Both the position numbers and the translations under genes were made by a program. From contig JAAWDM010000038.1 in the NCBI GenBank assembly GCA_022793795.1, positions 1-54,101 on the forward strand: a stretch of 54,101 bases of DNA. Reading direction: 5' to 3'. Origin of the DNA: Bacillota bacterium. Its GTDB lineage: Bacteria; Bacillota; Clostridia; Peptostreptococcales; Anaerovoracaceae. Below the pieces are notes generated by a model. It had not been told where the DNA came from. It did no database searches and worked only from the letters and a program-made list of their open reading frames with translations. Below, one piece after another: positions 34,277 to 44,406 of this stretch. Position 1 is the stretch's first letter, and every line of letters begins with the position of its first letter.

Positions 34277-36214
34277 CTATTTACCGCTAATTGCCTCGTA
34301 GGCCGTACGGAGTCCCTCCATAATATTGCTAGGCCGCGCTCCGTCTCCCAGTACGGTAACGCCGATTCCTCTAGCTTCCAGTTTTTCTTTTAACCCTAAG
34401 TCTCCCCGCGGCGCGCTTCCCACTGCAAAGATTGCCATATCGCATAGGTACCGACTCTCTGCCTCTCCTTCACTTACCACTAGGCAGCCTTTTTCTGCTC
34501 TGACAACTTTGGCTGAGGTCTTTACCTGAACGCCCAATTTCTTCAAGCTCTTCATCATAATCCATTTCAGGCCGCCCAGGTCTTTTCCTGCCTTCTCTGC
34601 CATTTCCAATACGGTAATTTGCAGGCCTGCTCCTTCTTGTACTGCTAAAAATTCTGCTGTTTCCAGCCCTACCGTACCGCCGCCCACAATGACAACGCTT
34701 CTGATTCCTTCTGGTACGCTTCCTGCTCTCAGCACATCCTCGGCGCAGGCTGTGACCATGCCCGATTCCTTCATACCTTGGATTTCAAAGATTCTAGGCT
34801 CTGCTCCCACCGCAAAATAGATATGTTCCGGCTGTTCCTCTTTTATCAGTTCTTCACTGAAGGCTGTTTCCGTCATCACCTTCCCGCCAGCCTTTTCAAT
34901 TTCATAAGCCAAATACTGGCGGAAAGCCATCATATCCTGTTTTCCTGGGGGCGCTGCAGCAATAGCCAGCTTTCCACCGATTTCCTTTTCCTCTGTGACG
35001 ATTATGACCTGGCTTCCTGCCTCCAGGAGCAGTTTGGCTGCCGTCAGTCCCACTGGGCCTGCTCCTACGACTAAAACTTTTTCAAACCGCTTTGCGGTAA
35101 CTCCCAGGTACTCCCGTCCTGTCTGTGGATTAAAGGCGCACTGTACATCCTTATATTTCAACACTCGTTCAATGCAGCCTCGGTTGCAGCCCTGGCACTT
35201 ATTATATGGAATTCCCTGTCTTACCTTTTGGGCAAAGGCCGGGTCGGTAAGGAATGGTCTGGCGGCTCCCACAAAGTCGATGATGCCGCGGCCCAGGAGT
35301 TCTGCTGCCGCCTCTCCGCTGTTAATTCGGTTGCAGGCAATCACAGGCAAGCCCGTTCCTTTTTTTATCTCTTCTGCTAGATATGCAAAGCCGCCTGGGG
35401 CCACATGGTAGGAAATCTGCGGCGTTGGAGCCTCATGCCAACCACCTGTCACCGTCACCCCATCAAGGGTCCCTTTTGGTAGCTGATTGATGAAGTCTAT
35501 CATATATGGAACGTCATAGCCTCCCAGCATATCTCCACCGGAAATCTTGGCAATAACCGTATAATCCTCTCCCACCGCCTGCCGGATTGCTGTAAGAACC
35601 GCTGTGGGAAAAGCCATCCGCCTTTTTTCGTCGCCGCCCCATCTATCATTTCTAAGGTTCACCAAAGGAGAGAGGAACTGGCTGAGAAGGTAGCCCGCGC
35701 TGATGCTTACCTCTACACCGTCCACACCACAGATTTTGCACCGTTTTGCAGCCTCGGCAAAAGCCTCAATGGTCTCTTCTATATCGGCTTCGGTCATTTC
35801 CTTTGGCTCTGTCCTATAAATCGGCGATGGTACTTTGGACGGGCAGAGAGGCAAAGCGCCGTTATGGCATTGGGCGGTATTGTTCCGACCTGCATGAAAC
35901 AACTGCATGAAAACCTTGCAATTCGATTTGCCATCTCCTTGGTGAATCATCCGACATACTTCCTTGATTCCCTGGTTGTACCGGTCGTCATCCAATCTAT
36001 GCATCCGATCCTGGCAGCCAATTTCGTTGACGCCGCCCACCAAGGTGATGGCCGCCGCGCCGCCCTTAGCTCTCTCTTTATAAAAGGCCATATCCCGTTG
36101 GCTAAAGCTGCCATCCTCATCGGCATAGCCTGTATGTATGGCTAGCATCACCCAACGGTTTTTCAGTTCCAACCTCCCCAGCTTACCTGGTGTATAGATT
36201 CTATCCAAATTCAT
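34277..36214 (-). CDS. Old Yellow Enzyme/FadH-type iron-sulfur flavoprotein, active-site histidines missing
   Basis: 645 residues from ATG nine bases after GGAG (a farther in-frame ATG has no site). Residues 1-340 form the OYE TIM barrel (QLFHAGR 104-110). A cluster motif Cys340, Cys343, Cys347, Cys359 precedes FAD and NAD(P) Rossmann domains (VVGAGPVGL ~382-390; VIVGGGTVGLETAEFL). This is the 2,4-dienoyl-CoA reductase architecture. The motif usually reading EIHxAHGYLLxQFLSP is EVSISAGYLLSQFLSP here, so both substrate-orienting His are absent (Ser170, Ala173). It has a strong own promoter. Substrate unknown. Confidence 0.88.
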   Translation of the reverse strand: MNLDRIYTPGKLGRLELKNRWVMLAIHTGYADEDGSFSQRDMAFYKERAKGGAAAITLVGGVNEIGCQDRMHRLDDDRYNQGIKEVCRMIHQGDGKSNCKVFMQLFHAGRNNTAQCHNGALPLCPSKVPSPIYRTEPKEMTEADIEETIEAFAEAAKRCKICGVDGVEVSISAGYLLSQFLSPLVNLRNDRWGGDEKRRMAFPTAVLTAIRQAVGEDYTVIAKISGGDMLGGYDVPYMIDFINQLPKGTLDGVTVTGGWHEAPTPQISYHVAPGGFAYLAEEIKKGTGLPVIACNRINSGEAAAELLGRGIIDFVGAARPFLTDPAFAQKVRQGIPYNKCQGCNRGCIERVLKYKDVQCAFNPQTGREYLGVTAKRFEKVLVVGAGPVGLTAAKLLLEAGSQVIIVTEEKEIGGKLAIAAAPPGKQDMMAFRQYLAYEIEKAGGKVMTETAFSEELIKEEQPEHIYFAVGAEPRIFEIQGMKESGMVTACAEDVLRAGSVPEGIRSVVIVGGGTVGLETAEFLAVQEGAGLQITVLEMAEKAGKDLGGLKWIMMKSLKKLGVQVKTSAKVVRAEKGCLVVSEGEAESRYLCDMAIFAVGSAPRGDLGLKEKLEARGIGVTVLGDGARPSNIMEGLRTAYEAISGK

Positions 36215-36253
36215 GGCTGTCGTCTCCTTTTTCATACTCTTGTGTTTAATTAC

Positions 36254-36282
36254 AGTATATTCCTGTGACTGTCGATTGTCAA
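36254..36282 (-). promoter_or_regulatory. Strong promoter of the FadH-like gene
   Basis: On the minus strand: TTGACA (36277-36282), 17 bases, TATACT (36254-36259), then GGAG and the start codon about 40 bases on. Near-perfect sigma-A consensus. It makes the gene independent of the B12 riboswitch leader upstream. Confidence 0.88.
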
Positions 36283-36329
36283 GAACTTACCCGCTGTCAG
36301 GTAACAGTTATCCATAAGGAAAATGGAGA

Positions 36330-36371
36330 AAGGACTGGAAAAGGTATTAAACTCTACCTTCTCCAGTCCTT
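36330..36371 (-). terminator. Second hairpin downstream of the riboswitch
   Basis: On the minus strand AAGGACTGGA(GA)AGGTA pairs with TACCT(TT)TCCAGTCCTT. The tract after it is CTCCATTTTCC, so it is a weaker terminator than the one at 36411-36446 and may be a backup. Confidence 0.5.
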
Positions 36372-36410
36372 GTGAATGAAAAGACGTTTTTATAGGCCGC
36401 TTAATATGCG

Positions 36411-36446
36411 ACAAAAAGAATAGCTGTGGTCTCCTTAGACCACAGC
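36411..36446 (-). terminator. Intrinsic terminator of the cobalamin riboswitch leader
   Basis: On the minus strand GCTGTGGTCT, tetraloop AAGG, AGACCACAGC form a perfect 10-base-pair stem followed by TATTCTTTTTG. It lies about 70 bases downstream of the aptamer 3' end. In a B12-controlled leader this would end transcription; no gene follows before the next promoter. Confidence 0.8.
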
Positions 36447-36504
36447 CCGTATTTGCTGTTACTGCTTTTATCAATGTGCCGAATACCAATTCACCGTTGG
36501 CGCA

Positions 36505-36695
36505 GCATATTTTCACTTTATGCAGGTCTCCTGACTTGCGTATCATCGCAGCCTTTCCCCTTCCCGGCTATCCAGTGGACGGGATTTTACTCCCATGAAA
36601 GTTGCTCCTCGCTTACAGTGGCGGGACCGTGCAGGACTCTCACCTGCTTCCCTCTTAGCTGTCATCGCTGACAGAACATAAAGCCATATTTACTT
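36505..36695 (-). promoter_or_regulatory. Cobalamin (B12) riboswitch
   Basis: On the minus strand the conserved core reads GGGAAGCAGGTGAGAGTCC, then GCACGGTCCCGCCACTGTAA, and ends with the hallmark AAGTCAGGAGACCTGC (36521-36536). These are the B12-box signatures of the AdoCbl aptamer. The 3' boundary is placed loosely at 36505-36521. The region between the aptamer and the next strong promoter contains two hairpins and no credible gene. I cannot tell which cobalamin form it binds. Confidence 0.9.
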
Positions 36696-36704
36696 TACTA
36701 AAAT

Positions 36705-36733
36705 ATCATACCACTGATAGACCCTATTTGCAA
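36705..36733 (-). promoter_or_regulatory. Promoter of the riboswitch transcript
   Basis: On the minus strand TTGCAA (36728-36733), 17 bases, TATGAT (36705-36710); a start about 7 bases on begins just before the aptamer. It lies downstream of the rplQ terminator, so the riboswitch is an independent transcript and not part of the ribosomal operon. Confidence 0.6.
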
Positions 36734-36752
36734 GCGAAATCTGCAAGACAAC

Positions 36753-36790
36753 AAAACCCCATACCAGCGTTTCCGAAGGTATAGGGTTTT
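36753..36790 (-). terminator. End-of-operon terminator after rplQ
   Basis: On the minus strand AAACCCTATACC pairs with GGTATGGGGTTT (G-U pair included) around TTCGGAAACGCT, followed by TGTTG. It lies 28 bases downstream of the rplQ stop and closes the S10-spc-alpha unit. Confidence 0.8.
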
Positions 36791-36817
36791 ATCACATTTA
36801 CAGATTGGATTCAGAAA

Positions 36818-37159
36818 TTATACCAGTTCCAGGAATACAACCTCTGCGTTGTCTCCCTGACGAGGTCCTAATTTCAGAATTCTTGTATATCCACCATTTC
36901 TTTCTGCATACTTTGGTGCGATTTCATCAAATAGCTTGCTTACCACATCTTCATCGAATACATAGGCAAGTACCTGTCTTCTTGCATGAAGATCGCCGCG
37001 CTTAGCTAATGTAATCAGCTTTTCAGCTTCTCTTCTGGCTTCCTTCGCTCTGCAGTCAGTCGTCTGGATTCTACCTTCTCTAAACAGGTCAGTTACAAGG
37101 TTTCTCAGCATGGACTTTCTGTGTGCAGAAGGTCTGCCCAGTTTTCTATATCCTGGCAT
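36818..37159 (-). CDS. rplQ: Ribosomal protein bL17
   Basis: 113 residues with the signature [28 protein letters not shown] at the N-terminus and the C-terminal [25 protein letters not shown]. Sits near the exit tunnel of the 50S subunit. Last gene of the cluster, 32 bases after rpoA. Confidence 0.98.
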   Translation of the reverse strand: MPGYRKLGRPSAHRKSMLRNLVTDLFREGRIQTTDCRAKEARREAEKLITLAKRGDLHARRQVLAYVFDEDVVSKLFDEIAPKYAERNGGYTRILKLGPRQGDNAEVVFLELV

Positions 37160-37191
37160 ATCGATTTACTCCTTTCGTCATACTTCTTATC

Positions 37192-38136
37192 TTAATCATC
37201 GCTAGGTCTTAGGCCCAGACCCAGTTCTTCCAGCTTCGCCTTTACTTCATCCAGAGATTTCTTACCCAGGTTTCTCACCTTCATCATATCATCTTCAGAT
37301 TTTTGCGTCAGCTCTTCTACCGTATTGATGGCTGCTCTCTTGAGACAGTTGAAGGAACGAACAGACAATTCCAACTCCTCGATGGTCATCTCAAGGGCTT
37401 TCTCTTTCTGATCCTCTTCCTTCTCCACCATGATTTCCATAGATCCCGTAGCATCAGTCAACTGAATAAACAGGTTCAAATGTTCCTGCATAATCTTAGC
37501 GCCGATGGCCACACCTTCATCCGGTGTAATGGAACCGTCTGTCCAAATCTCCAGCACCAGCCTGTCATAGTCAGTAACCTGACCGACTCTGGTGTTCTCT
37601 ACAGTGAAGTTCACCTTTCTGACAGGCGTATAAATGGAATCTACCGGAATGACGGAAATCGGTGTACTTTCAGTCTTGTTCTGCTCTGCAGGAACATAAC
37701 CTCTGCCTCTTGCAAGGTTGATTTCCATCACCAATGTAGCGTTTTCCTCCAGGGTTGCAATGTGCAGATCCGGATTGAAGATTTCCATTTCGGCATCTCC
37801 AATGATATCTGCAGCAGTCACTTCCTTCGGACCTACCGCATTGATAATCGCTCTCTTGGTATTATCTCCATTTAGTCTGACAGCTAATTTCTTCAGGTTC
37901 AGGATGATCTCAGTGACATCTTCCTTGACACCTGGAATTGTTGAAAACTCATGAAGTATTCCATCGATTTTAACGGATGTAACGGCGGCTCCTGGAAGTG
38001 AGCTTAAAAGAATTCTTCTAAGGCAATTTCCCAGAGTTGTACCGTAACCTCTCTCCAGAGGCTCCACTACGAATTTACCATAGTGTTCGTCTTCATCAAT
38101 CAGTTTATTGATTGTTGGTTTTTCGATTTCTATCAC
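37192..38136 (-). CDS. rpoA: RNA polymerase alpha subunit
   Basis: 314 residues. The N-terminal assembly domain (residues ~1-228; [28 protein letters not shown]) is followed by a flexible acidic linker and the C-terminal domain (~245-305) with helix-hairpin-helix [32 protein letters not shown] for UP-element and activator contact. Position after rpsD is standard in Gram-positive alpha operons. Confidence 0.98.
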   Translation of the reverse strand: MIEIEKPTINKLIDEDEHYGKFVVEPLERGYGTTLGNCLRRILLSSLPGAAVTSVKIDGILHEFSTIPGVKEDVTEIILNLKKLAVRLNGDNTKRAIINAVGPKEVTAADIIGDAEMEIFNPDLHIATLEENATLVMEINLARGRGYVPAEQNKTESTPISVIPVDSIYTPVRKVNFTVENTRVGQVTDYDRLVLEIWTDGSITPDEGVAIGAKIMQEHLNLFIQLTDATGSMEIMVEKEEDQKEKALEMTIEELELSVRSFNCLKRAAINTVEELTQKSEDDMMKVRNLGKKSLDEVKAKLEELGLGLRPSDD

Positions 38137-38194
38137 GCAAAACCCTCCCTTTCATTCCTGGTACTATATTAGCCGATTGTTTCATGCTGCTATA

Positions 38195-38815
38195 TTACTT
38201 GGAATATAATTCGACGATTAAGTGCTCTGCAATCGGAGTATCGATGTCCTCTCTTCTAGGCAGGGTAACAACCTTACCCTCCAGTTTTTCAACATCTACG
38301 CTCATCCAAGAAGGAACCGTAATGGACATTTCCTTTACTTCCTTAAACTTTGGAGAGCTCTGACTCTTTTCCTTTACCTTGATCACATCTCCAGCCTTTA
38401 CTTCCATGGAAGGAATGTCAGCTTTCTTGCCGTTTACGGTAAAGTGTCCGTGGGTTACCAGCTGTCTTGCTTCTTTTCTGGAAGAAGCAAAGCCCAGTCT
38501 GAATACCACGTTATCTAATCTGGTTTCCAGTAAGATCAGCAGGTTTTCACCCGTCTTACCAGGTCTCTTTGCTGCTTTATCAAACAGATTTCTGAACTGA
38601 GTTTCCTGCATTCCATAAAATCTCTTTGCTTTCTGCTTTTCTCTCAGCTGATTACCATAGTCAGACTGTTTCTTTCTTGCCTGACCGTGCTGTCCAGGAG
38701 CGTAATTTCTTCTTTCGATGGCGCACTTGCTGCTATAGCATCTTTCGCCCTTTAAGAAAAGCTTTTGACCTTCTCTTCTGCATAATTTGCAGTTTGCATC
38801 TGTATATCTTGACAT
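38195..38815 (-). CDS. rpsD: Ribosomal protein uS4 (zinc type)
   Basis: 206 residues. Begins with a zinc-binding set C9-x2-C12...C26-x4-C31 ([23 protein letters not shown]), absent from the Bacillus S4 that lost it. An S4 RNA-binding domain ([25 protein letters not shown]) follows. It initiates 30S assembly and can repress its own operon in many bacteria. Confidence 0.98.
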   Translation of the reverse strand: MSRYTDANCKLCRREGQKLFLKGERCYSSKCAIERRNYAPGQHGQARKKQSDYGNQLREKQKAKRFYGMQETQFRNLFDKAAKRPGKTGENLLILLETRLDNVVFRLGFASSRKEARQLVTHGHFTVNGKKADIPSMEVKAGDVIKVKEKSQSSPKFKEVKEMSITVPSWMSVDVEKLEGKVVTLPRREDIDTPIAEHLIVELYSK

Positions 38816-38836
38816 TTCTGAATTACTCCTCCTTTC

Positions 38837-39235
38837 CTAGACTCTTCTTCTCTTTGGCGGTCTGCATCCATTATGCGGAATCGGTGTGATATCACGAATC
38901 ATGGTGATTTCTAGTCCAGCAGTCTGAAGCGCTCTGATGGCAGCCTCTCTACCGGAACCCGGTCCCTTTACATAAACTTCTACAGTCTTAAGACCATGTT
39001 CGATTGCACCCTTAGCTGCTTCTTCTGCAGCCATCTGTGCAGCATATGGGGTGGATTTTCTGGAACCCTTGAATCCCAGAGAACCTGCGGATGACCATGA
39101 AAGGGCATTTCCGCTCATATCAGTAAGAGTAACTAAAGTATTGTTAAAGGTGGATTGGATATGTGCCTGGCCTTTTTCAATATTTTTACGTTCTCTTTTC
39201 TTTTTTCTAACTGTTTTCTTTACAGTTTTAGCCAT
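38837..39235 (-). CDS. rpsK: Ribosomal protein uS11
   Basis: 132 residues with the lysine-rich N-terminus ([20 protein letters not shown]), [16 protein letters not shown], and the C-terminal signature [19 protein letters not shown]. Part of the 30S platform. Confidence 0.98.
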   Translation of the reverse strand: MAKTVKKTVRKKKRERKNIEKGQAHIQSTFNNTLVTLTDMSGNALSWSSAGSLGFKGSRKSTPYAAQMAAEEAAKGAIEHGLKTVEVYVKGPGSGREAAIRALQTAGLEITMIRDITPIPHNGCRPPKRRRV

Positions 39236-39250
39236 TACGTCCTACCTCCT

Positions 39251-39628
39251 TTACTTACCTGCTTTTTTCTTTCTACCAACGGTCTTCTTCGGACCCTTAC
39301 GAGTTCTGGCATTTGTCTTGGTATTCTGACCTCTTACGGGCAGACCTCTTCTGTGTCTGATTCCTCTGTAGCTGCCAATTTCCATCAGACGCTTGATGTT
39401 CAGAGAAACTTCTCTTCTCAGATCACCTTCTACCAGGTAATCTTCGTCGATGATCTTTCTGATTCTACCAGCTTCTTCTTCGGTTAAATCCTTTACTCTG
39501 GTATCAGGGTTTACTCCAGCCTTCTCTAAGATTGCCAGAGAGGTTGGTCTACCGATACCATAGATATAGGTCAGACCGATTTCAACTCTTTTTTCTCTTG
39601 GTAAGTCAACACCGGCTATACGAGCCAT
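39251..39628 (-). CDS. rpsM: Ribosomal protein uS13
   Basis: 125 residues: [26 protein letters not shown] at the start, [22 protein letters not shown] in the middle and the basic tail [22 protein letters not shown] that touches tRNA in the P site. 149-base gap upstream to rpmJ. Confidence 0.98.
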   Translation of the reverse strand: MARIAGVDLPREKRVEIGLTYIYGIGRPTSLAILEKAGVNPDTRVKDLTEEEAGRIRKIIDEDYLVEGDLRREVSLNIKRLMEIGSYRGIRHRRGLPVRGQNTKTNARTRKGPKKTVGRKKKAGK

Positions 39629-39777
39629 ATTTTTCTCCTTCCCCTATCTTCCGTCACCAGTCCTTCTGCATATGGCAGTAGGACAACCCAGGAGTGATAT
39701 AGACAGGTTATCATAAATTAGTAAGCAGCCTTTTTATGATGGGGCCTGGCCTCCCATCAGCTGCAATATAGATTCGA

Positions 39778-40129
<352 letters not shown>

Positions 40130-40146
40130 ATCTAGTCTCCCTCTCT

Positions 40147-40893
40147 CTACAAAGTAAGCAGCTCAGGCTCACCATCCGTAATAACCACAGTGTTTTCATA
40201 ATGTGCAGCCAAACCGCCGTCTATGGTAACTGCAGTCCAATCATCCAGCAAAATATCTACGTCGTAAGCGCCCTGGCAGATCATAGGCTCTATGGCCAGC
40301 GTCATACCACGCTGGAGCCTGGGCCCCTTCCCTGCTTTACCGTAGTTTGGAATCTGCGGATCTTCATGCATGTCTCCGCCGATTCCATGTCCTACAAAGT
40401 CACGAATAACTCCAAAGCCTTCGTCTTCTACGGTAGTCTGAATGGCATGGGAGACATCTGAGAGCCGATAACCCTCTCTGGCAAATTTCATACCTTCGAA
40501 GAAGGCTCGCTCCGCCGTCTCAATGAGATGGGCAGCCTCTTTGCTGATTTCTCCCACACCATAGGTTCTGGCTGCATCAGCCATATACCCTTTATACTCT
40601 ACCACCAGATCCACGCTGACAATGTCGCCGGATCTTAGAATTCTTTTCTTGCTGGGAATTCCATGTACCACTTCATTATTGACAGAGGTGCAGACACTGG
40701 CGGGATATCCGCAATATCCTTTCTCTGCCGCTTTCATCCCATGTGCTTTTACGGTTTTTTCTACAAACCGGTCTATTTCGATAGTCGCCATACCTGGGTG
40801 GATCATGTTGCCAAGTTCCTTTAAGATATATGCGGCCACCTTACCGGCTTCTCGCATCAATTCAATCTCGTGGTTCGATTTGATGATGATCAT
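40147..40893 (-). CDS. map: Methionine aminopeptidase, type I
   Basis: 248 residues. Metal-binding aspartates in [23 protein letters not shown], His in [22 protein letters not shown], and glutamates in [10 protein letters not shown] and HYENTVVIT. Removes the initiator methionine from nascent proteins. Two bases from adk. Confidence 0.98.
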   Translation of the reverse strand: MIIIKSNHEIELMREAGKVAAYILKELGNMIHPGMATIEIDRFVEKTVKAHGMKAAEKGYCGYPASVCTSVNNEVVHGIPSKKRILRSGDIVSVDLVVEYKGYMADAARTYGVGEISKEAAHLIETAERAFFEGMKFAREGYRLSDVSHAIQTTVEDEGFGVIRDFVGHGIGGDMHEDPQIPNYGKAGKGPRLQRGMTLAIEPMICQGAYDVDILLDDWTAVTIDGGLAAHYENTVVITDGEPELLTL

Positions 40894-40895
40894 AT

Positions 40896-41543
40896 TTACT
40901 CACCTAATGCTTTTACGATATCGGCAAACACATTATCAAGGCCTGTTGCACCGTCGATGTGTGCAATATTTCCGGCTTTCTCATAGTAGTCGATCAAAGG
41001 CATGGTCTGTGCTTCATACACTTCAATTCTGTTTGCCACAGTTTCGGCAGTATCATCTGCTCTCTGCATCAACTCTCCGCCGCATAAGTCGCAAACGCCT
41101 TCCTTTTTAGGAGGAATATTGACTACATGATAACTGGCGCCGCATGCTTTGCACACTCTTCTGCCAGTCAATCTGGTAATCAGTTCTTCCTTTTCTACTG
41201 CTATGTCCAGTACCTTATCAATTTTAGAACCATGGCCTGCCAGAAATTCATCCAGCTTTTCTGCCTGGTACACTGTTCTTGGGAATCCGTCTAAAAGGAA
41301 CCCATTCTTGCAGTCATCTTCCAACAATCTGGTAGTTGCAATTTCGATTACCAGATCGTCTGGTACCAGCTCGCCCTTGTTCATATATTCCTGGGCTTTT
41401 TTTCCTAGCTCTGTACCCTTCTTAATGTTTTCTCTGAAGATATCTCCTGTGGAGATATGCGGTACGCCGTATTTCTCCACGATTTTTACTGCCTGTGTGC
41501 CCTTACCGGCTCCCGGAGGGCCTAATAAAATAGTTCTAAGCAT
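40896..41543 (-). CDS. adk: Adenylate kinase
   Basis: 215 residues. P-loop GPPGAGKGTQAVKI, NMP site (STGDIFRENIKKGTELG), and a zinc LID domain (CKACGASYHV...CDLCGGELMQRADD) typical of Gram-positives. Interconverts ADP with ATP and AMP. Sits between secY and map as usual. Confidence 0.98.
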   Translation of the reverse strand: MLRTILLGPPGAGKGTQAVKIVEKYGVPHISTGDIFRENIKKGTELGKKAQEYMNKGELVPDDLVIEIATTRLLEDDCKNGFLLDGFPRTVYQAEKLDEFLAGHGSKIDKVLDIAVEKEELITRLTGRRVCKACGASYHVVNIPPKKEGVCDLCGGELMQRADDTAETVANRIEVYEAQTMPLIDYYEKAGNIAHIDGATGLDNVFADIVKALGE

Positions 41544-41561
41544 GTCTATTTTTCTCCCTCA

Positions 41562-42848
41562 TTATTTCAGGAATCCCTGATAGTTTCTCATGAGCATCTG
41601 GTTCTCAAGCTGTCTTACTGTATCCAGAGCAACACCTACTGCAATCAGCAGTGAAGTACCGCCGAAATGAATACCCTGCAGAGACGGAACCATAACGCTT
41701 AAAATAGTTGGCAATGTTGCGATGAGCGCCAAGAAAATAGCGCCTACAATTGTGATTCTTGACATTACCTTCTGTAAATATTCTTCTGTAGCCTTACCAG
41801 GACGAATTCCTGGAATAAAGCCGCCGTTTGCCTTCATGTTTTCAGCAACCTCATTTGGGTTAAAGGAGATTGTCGTATAGAAATAGGTAAAGAAGATGAT
41901 GAGAATCACATTCAAAATACCATAAATCCATACGCCTGGATTACCCGATGGAGATAACCACTTGGTCACCCACATTGCAAATCCGTTATCTGAAGACATA
42001 AAGTAGGTGATGGTCAACGGGAACTGTAACAGAGACAGTGCGAAGATGATTGGAATAACGCCCGCCTGGTTTACCTTAATAGGAATATGGGTGGACTGTC
42101 CGCCATACATCTTTCTTCCCACAACACGCTTTGCATACTGAACTGGAATTCTTCTCTGACCTTCCTGAATCAGCACAACCACGACGATAACGCCAACAGC
42201 AGCAACTGCAAGAAGAATCAGGCTTACGATGGAAATAGAACCATCCTTTACACCGACAAACAGACTTCTGAGTCCGCTTGGAATTCTAGCTACAATACCT
42301 GCAAAGATCAGTAGGGAGATACCGTTGCCGATACCTTTATCATTGATCTGCTCACCTAACCACATCAGGAATGCGGTACCTGCCGTCAACACCAATATGA
42401 TGACGATAATGGAGAAAGCGCTCTGATTGATAACTGCACGTCTGAACAGACCTACAGTCAATCCGATTGCCTGTACCAGAGCCAACACAACGGTCAGATA
42501 TCTGGTAATCTGCGCCATCTTCTTTCTACCTTCTACGCCCTCTTTGGCCAACCTTTCAAAATAAGGGAAAGCCGTGAGGAGCTGTATAATGATTGATGCA
42601 GTGATATACGGTGTAATACTCAACGCGAAAATCGTGAAGTTACTGAAAGATCCTCCAGAAAACAGGTCAAACAAGTCAAACAGTCCAGCTTCACCGGAAA
42701 ACATTTCAGCCAGCGCGCTTCTGTTGATGTTTGGAACTGGGATGTTTGAACCGATTCTGAAAACCACCAACATCAGCAGCGTAAAGATCATCTTACTTCT
42801 GATTTCAGCAATTTTCCACGCCTGCGCGACGGTCTTTAACATACCCAT
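41562..42848 (-). CDS. secY: Protein translocase subunit SecY
   Basis: 428 residues with ten membrane segments. Signatures are VFRIGSNIPVPNIN near the start, GGSFSNFTIFALSITPYITASIIIQLL (plug and helix 2 area), GQRRIPVQYAKRVVGRKMYGGQSTHIPIKVNQAGVIPIIFA (central cytoplasmic loop). Forms the membrane channel with SecE and SecG. Confidence 0.98.
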   Translation of the reverse strand: MGMLKTVAQAWKIAEIRSKMIFTLLMLVVFRIGSNIPVPNINRSALAEMFSGEAGLFDLFDLFSGGSFSNFTIFALSITPYITASIIIQLLTAFPYFERLAKEGVEGRKKMAQITRYLTVVLALVQAIGLTVGLFRRAVINQSAFSIIVIILVLTAGTAFLMWLGEQINDKGIGNGISLLIFAGIVARIPSGLRSLFVGVKDGSISIVSLILLAVAAVGVIVVVVLIQEGQRRIPVQYAKRVVGRKMYGGQSTHIPIKVNQAGVIPIIFALSLLQFPLTITYFMSSDNGFAMWVTKWLSPSGNPGVWIYGILNVILIIFFTYFYTTISFNPNEVAENMKANGGFIPGIRPGKATEEYLQKVMSRITIVGAIFLALIATLPTILSVMVPSLQGIHFGGTSLLIAVGVALDTVRQLENQMLMRNYQGFLK

Positions 42849-42849
42849 T

Positions 42850-43290
42850 TTAAATCACCTCAGCCTTTCCTCCAGCAGCTTCGATTTTTTCTGCCGCAGT
42901 CTTGCTGAACTTATCAGCCTTTACTGTCAAAGCAACATTTAAACTTCCCTGTCCGAGAATCTTAATGCCGTCCTTTACCTGCTTTACCAGACCGGCTTCT
43001 TCTAATACCGCCTGTGTTACAACTGTGCCAGCTTCAAATCTGTTGAGATCTTCTACATTTACTACAGTGTAATCTGTTCCCCAAATGTTGGTGAAACCTC
43101 TCTTTGGCAGTCTTCTATACAGAGGCATCTGGCCACCTTCAAAACCGAGACGAACGCCGCCGCCGGATCTGGAGTTCTGACCGTTCATACCTCTTCCGGC
43201 GGTTTTACCCTGACCGGTAGCTGTACCGCGGCCCTTTCTCTTAGGCGCTTTCGTTGCGCCAGGAGCCGCTTTTAATTCGTGTAATTTCAT
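42850..43290 (-). CDS. rplO: Ribosomal protein uL15
   Basis: 146 residues. The N-terminal basic, Gly-rich tail ([22 protein letters not shown]...) and [17 protein letters not shown] are family-typical. One base from secY. Confidence 0.98.
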   Translation of the reverse strand: MKLHELKAAPGATKAPKRKGRGTATGQGKTAGRGMNGQNSRSGGGVRLGFEGGQMPLYRRLPKRGFTNIWGTDYTVVNVEDLNRFEAGTVVTQAVLEEAGLVKQVKDGIKILGQGSLNVALTVKADKFSKTAAEKIEAAGGKAEVI

Positions 43291-43304
43291 CTCCTATGCA
43301 CCTC

Positions 43305-43487
43305 CTACAGTTCTTCTACGGTAACAAGATGCGAAACTTTAGCGACAGCGCCACGAGTTTGCGGCGTATCTGCCAACTCTACAGAATGGTGCATCTTTCT
43401 CAGTCCTAACGCTTCGACAACCTTTTTCTGCTTAGGAGAAGCGCCGATCGTGCTTTTTGTTAAAGTGATCTTAATCATTTTTGCCAT
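43305..43487 (-). CDS. rpmD: Ribosomal protein uL30
   Basis: 60 residues; KITLTKSTIGASPKQKKVVEALGLRKMHHSVELAD is the standard bacterial L30 core. Between rpsE and rplO. Confidence 0.97.
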   Translation of the reverse strand: MAKMIKITLTKSTIGASPKQKKVVEALGLRKMHHSVELADTPQTRGAVAKVSHLVTVEEL

Positions 43488-43500
43488 GTTCGCTTACCTC

Positions 43501-44004
43501 CTATCCCAAAATTTCTTCTACCGTCTTGCCTCTGCGCTTAGCAACTTCGCTTGCAGTCATCATGCCCTTCAAACCTTCCAGTGTGGCATATGCCATATTT
43601 CCGGTATTATTGGAGCCGATGGATTTTGCTCTTACGTCTCTGATTCCAGCCGCTTCCAGTACAGTACGAACAGAGGAACCGGCGATTACTCCGGTACCTT
43701 GTGCAGCCGGCATAATCAGCACTCTGCCTGCGCCGAAGATACCAAGGTTCTTATGAGGCACTGTAGTTCCTACTGTCGGAACATATATTAAATTCTTCTT
43801 TGCATCATCTTCTGCTTTTCTTACAGCTTCAGGGATTTCCTGCGCTTTACCAAGACCAACACCAACGTAGCCATTACCGTCGCCGACTACTACGGTTACG
43901 CTGAATCTCATGTTTCTACCGCCTTTAACGGTCTTCGCAACTCTTCTGATGCTGACGATCGTTGATTTTAAGTCCAGCTTGGATGCATCAATTATATTAC
44001 GCAT
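43501..44004 (-). CDS. rpsE: Ribosomal protein uS5
   Basis: 167 residues, with the double-stranded RNA-binding start ([29 protein letters not shown]) and [29 protein letters not shown]. Positions in this protein influence decoding accuracy. Confidence 0.98.
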   Translation of the reverse strand: MRNIIDASKLDLKSTIVSIRRVAKTVKGGRNMRFSVTVVVGDGNGYVGVGLGKAQEIPEAVRKAEDDAKKNLIYVPTVGTTVPHKNLGIFGAGRVLIMPAAQGTGVIAGSSVRTVLEAAGIRDVRAKSIGSNNTGNMAYATLEGLKGMMTASEVAKRRGKTVEEILG

Positions 44005-44020
44005 TCCTTATTTCCTCCTG

Positions 44021-44386
44021 TTAGAATTTTAAACCGCCCTCGCGAGCGCCTGCTGCTAATTCAGCAACTCTTCCGTGATATAAGAATCCGCCTCTGTCGA
44101 AGCAAACTTCCTCAATTCCTTTAGCGAGCGCTCTCTTAGCCAAGGCTTCACCGACCTTCTTGGCAGCTTCCTTGTTTCCACCGTTTTCGATTTCAGCCTT
44201 CAGTTCCTTATCCAGAGAGGATGCAGCAACTAAAGTGGTGCCGTTTACATCGTCGATTACCTGTGCTGAAATATTCTTGTTGGATCTGTAAACGCATAAT
44301 CTAGGTCTTTCAGGAGTTCCATAAAGGTTTTTTCTTACTCTTTCATGTCTCTTGACACGTCTGTCGTTTCTACTGTCTTTTGCCAT
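44021..44386 (-). CDS. rplR: Ribosomal protein uL18
   Basis: 121 residues from ATG five bases after AAAGGAG; a GTG two codons earlier is less well placed. [20 protein letters not shown] and [27 protein letters not shown] are typical. Binds 5S rRNA. Confidence 0.97.
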   Translation of the reverse strand: MAKDSRNDRRVKRHERVRKNLYGTPERPRLCVYRSNKNISAQVIDDVNGTTLVAASSLDKELKAEIENGGNKEAAKKVGEALAKRALAKGIEEVCFDRGGFLYHGRVAELAAGAREGGLKF

Positions 44387-44406
44387 TTTCACTTCACTCC
44401 TTTCTC

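Noticed and set aside
36250-36546. 98-codon frame downstream of the B12 aptamer
   Set aside because: It starts inside the aptamer, runs through a terminator stem and shows no family resemblance or ribosome site.
39629-39777. Hairpin GATGGG...CCCATC between rpmJ and rpsM as terminator
   Set aside because: Stem is short, no T-tract of sufficient length, and it would interrupt an operon that is normally continuous.
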